DNA of 45,532 bases, from NCBI GenBank assembly GCA_030654805.1, contig JAURWR010000128.1:1-45532 (forward strand). Direction: 5' to 3'. This document shows, piece after piece, positions 43,798 to 45,532 of the stretch (the stretch's first letter is position 1; each line of letters starts with the position of its first letter). The notes below the pieces were generated by a model. It made no database searches, was not told the origin of the DNA, and saw only the letters and a list, made by a program, of their open reading frames with translations. Both the position numbers and the translations under genes were made by a program. Source of the stretch: Burkholderiaceae bacterium (GTDB taxonomy: Bacteria > Pseudomonadota > Gammaproteobacteria > Burkholderiales > Burkholderiaceae_C).

Positions 43798-45326
43798 CAG
43801 CAGGCTCCGCCCGCAGGACCCAGCCCGTAGCCGCTGTCGCGCGCGGCCATCTGGCGTGCAAAGCCGAGGTCGGCCGGGTAGCAGGCGTGGATGCGGTACA
43901 GCGGCTGGCCCGTCGTGACCGGGTCGCCGACCTTGCGCAGCAGATCGACTCCGGCGCCGCTGACCTGCGGCGCGCCGGCCAGCCGGGCGATGCGAGCCAT
44001 GTGCAGGTTGTCGATGGCGCTGACCGCACCCGGTCGCTCGGCACAGACCTCGTGCGTCAGCTCACCGAGCGCAGGCAGCGTGGCGCGCCGGCCCTGCGCG
44101 TCGATGATGGCTTCCATCTGCGCCAGCGCGCGGCCGGATTCGAGGATGTCGCGCGCGATGCGCCAGCCATCGCCGCCGCGCACGTCGGGGTCGAACTCGA
44201 TCACGCGGCCGGCCAGCCGCAGCGATTTCTCGCGCAGGTCGGCCGGCGCGGCGGGGTCGTTGCGCAGCACGCGCATCACGTCGCGCGCTTCGAGCACCGG
44301 GCCGATGCCGTTGCCGATCGGCTGGCTGCCGTCGGTGATCATCACGTCGAGGCTGAGGTTGAGGCTGGACGCGACGTACTCGAACAGCTTGCGCAGCCGC
44401 TGCGCCGCCGGCATCGACCGCACCTTGGCGGTGGGGCCGACCGGGATGTCGAGCACCAGGTGCGTCGAGCCTGCGGCGATCTTCTTCGACAGGATGGACG
44501 CGACCATCTGCCCCGGTGAATCGATGCCCAGTGGCCGCTCCACCGAAATCAGGATGTCGTCGGCCGGGGACAGGTCGGCGCTGCCGCCCCAGGCCAGGCA
44601 GCCGTTGGTTTCGCGCACGATCTTCTGCAGGCGATCGAAGGGCAGTTCGACCTGCGCCAGCATCTCCATCGTGTCGGCGGTGCCGGCCGGCGACGTGATG
44701 GCGCGTGACGAGGTCTTGGGGCACAGCATGCCGTGCGCGGTGACGATGGGCACCACCAGCATCGACGTGCGGTTGCCGGGGATGCCGCCGATGCAGTGCT
44801 TGTCTACCACCGGCCCGCCGCGCACCGCCTGCTGCCAGTCGAGCCGGCGGCCGGTGGCGATCATCGCCTCGGTGAGGTACAGCACCTCGTCGCGTTCAAG
44901 GTCGTAGCCGTTGGTCGCGACGACGAAGGCGGCCAGCTCGATCTTCGAATAGCGGGCGCGGGCGACGTCCTCGATCAGCGCGTGCATGTCCTCGCGCGAC
45001 AGCCGCTCGCCGGAGATCTTGCGGTGCAGCGCGGGCAGCGAGACCGGGGGCTCGGCGGGGGATACCTGGGCGGCGTGTCCGGCCTGCACGTTCAGACGGC
45101 CGAAGGCGTCTTCGGACAACCCGAGCTCATCGAGCTCGACGATGCAGGTGTCATCGACGACGTTCAGCACCGCATTGATGACCGCGCCATTGGCACGCAC
45201 CGTCACCTTGGACAGCGCCTGGAACCCGGCTGCCCGCACCACGGCACAGTCGCGATGCAGGTAGACCACGTTTTCGCGCCAGGTGTCGATCGCCACGCGG
45301 CGAGTGCGGAGGTCCTGTGATTCCAT
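43797..45326 (-). CDS. deoA: AMP phosphorylase/thymidine phosphorylase-family enzyme
   Basis: A 509-residue enzyme of the DeoA family in the long form that includes AMP phosphorylase. Motifs: [36 protein letters not shown] and [11 protein letters not shown]. An N-terminal extension of about 85 residues is typical of the AMP phosphorylase-like type and absent from thymidine phosphorylase. It would release ribose 1,5-bisphosphate from AMP or deoxyribose/ribose 1-phosphate from nucleosides. It is coupled to the PRPP synthetase-like gene. Substrate is not fixed by sequence. ATG at 45326, five bases after the upstream gene's stop. Confidence 0.88.
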   Translation of the reverse strand: MESQDLRTRRVAIDTWRENVVYLHRDCAVVRAAGFQALSKVTVRANGAVINAVLNVVDDTCIVELDELGLSEDAFGRLNVQAGHAAQVSPAEPPVSLPALHRKISGERLSREDMHALIEDVARARYSKIELAAFVVATNGYDLERDEVLYLTEAMIATGRRLDWQQAVRGGPVVDKHCIGGIPGNRTSMLVVPIVTAHGMLCPKTSSRAITSPAGTADTMEMLAQVELPFDRLQKIVRETNGCLAWGGSADLSPADDILISVERPLGIDSPGQMVASILSKKIAAGSTHLVLDIPVGPTAKVRSMPAAQRLRKLFEYVASSLNLSLDVMITDGSQPIGNGIGPVLEARDVMRVLRNDPAAPADLREKSLRLAGRVIEFDPDVRGGDGWRIARDILESGRALAQMEAIIDAQGRRATLPALGELTHEVCAERPGAVSAIDNLHMARIARLAGAPQVSGAGVDLLRKVGDPVTTGQPLYRIHACYPADLGFARQMAARDSGYGLGPAGGAC

Positions 45327-45331
45327 CGTGG

Positions 45332-45532
45332 CTACTTGACCTTGCCCAGTCCGACCCGGTATTCCTCGAGCTTGGCTTCGTAGTCGGCGGCATCGCCGTA
45401 GTTCAGGAACCGTTTGTAGCGCTCGTGCGTGCCCAGCACCTTGCGGGCGTGCTTGATGGGGCAGAAATACTCCTCGGTGCGCGCCAGGATCTCGCGCATG
45501 TAAGCCATCAGCCCGTTGCCGTATTCGCAGTA
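45332..45532 (-). CDS. C-terminal part of an unknown protein, 5' end outside window
   Basis: The last 66 residues of a protein continuing beyond the window edge on the minus strand, ending with TAG at 45332-45334. The visible part is [23 protein letters not shown], with [23 protein letters not shown] following, then a charged helix. Two Cys and a CPIKHAR motif stand out; I recognise no family. The stop is five bases before the phosphorylase start, so it is the upstream gene of that operon. Confidence 0.75.
   Translation of the reverse strand, partial: YCEYGNGLMAYMREILARTEEYFCPIKHARKVLGTHERYKRFLNYGDAADYEAKLEEYRVGLGKVK

Overview
The window is a GC-rich chromosomal segment of a betaproteobacterium. 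It most likely comes from the Burkholderiales, near Leptothrix, Rubrivivax or Ideonella. Three things point there: the glyA-nrdR pair followed by type IV pilus minor pilins, a DUF3348/DUF802/OmpA/DUF2894 cluster, and a 60-bp intergenic repeat encoding 'SLPGR.K.EYRS.QH'. The lineage is inferred from gene content and no database search was run. I saw no rRNA, tRNA, CRISPR array or intact mobile element.

Layout: (1) 1-1421, minus: pilW (cut by the window edge), a pilE-like pilin and fimT/gspH. (2) 1691-7089, plus: a light-sensing cassette with a response regulator, a biliverdin-type phytochrome kinase, a second response regulator, a receiver-kinase hybrid and heme oxygenase, which makes the chromophore. 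It lies between nrdR and the pilin genes. (3) 7189-9996, minus: nrdR, glyA and a membrane-anchored lytic transglycosylase. (4) 10258-12249: ubiD, a candidate structured small RNA ending in a strong terminator, and an IS1595/ISXO2-like transposase remnant. (5) 12266-16348, minus: four overlapping genes, DUF3348, DUF802 (MotA/ExbB-like with a long repetitive tail), an OmpA/MotB-like protein and DUF2894. (6) 16648-18811, plus: four small genes, including a hemerythrin behind a perfect FNR-type box. (7) 18893-23156, minus: zorA-zorB-zorC of a Zorya-like anti-phage system with no zorD or zorE in the window, divergent from a ParA ATPase gene. (8) 24238-32240, minus: a MoxR/DUF58/DUF4381/BatA/BatB/TPR/BatD operon. 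(9) 32475-40468, plus: an acetyl-CoA synthetase-pyruvate dehydrogenase E1a/E1b/E2-acyl carrier protein operon behind a second perfect FNR-type box, then a P-type cation ATPase. (10) 40670-42875, plus: a low-GC hypothetical gene, murI, an SRPBCC protein and a small membrane protein. (11) 42895-45532, minus: a PRPP synthetase-like gene, an AMP phosphorylase-type deoA and the 3' end of an unknown gene.

The most unusual feature is that two separate stator-plus-peptidoglycan-anchor systems sit about 2.5 kb apart on the same strand. One is recognisable as Zorya ABC. The other (DUF3348-DUF802-OmpA-DUF2894) has the same physical design but no assigned function: an inner-membrane channel subunit with a long cytoplasmic tail, a MotB-like anchor and two soluble partners. 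I propose it as an uncharacterised Zorya-like or other ion-driven envelope machine. Two perfect TTGAT-N4-ATCAA sites, in front of the hemerythrin and the acs-pdh-ACP operon, suggest low-oxygen control of the metabolic genes.
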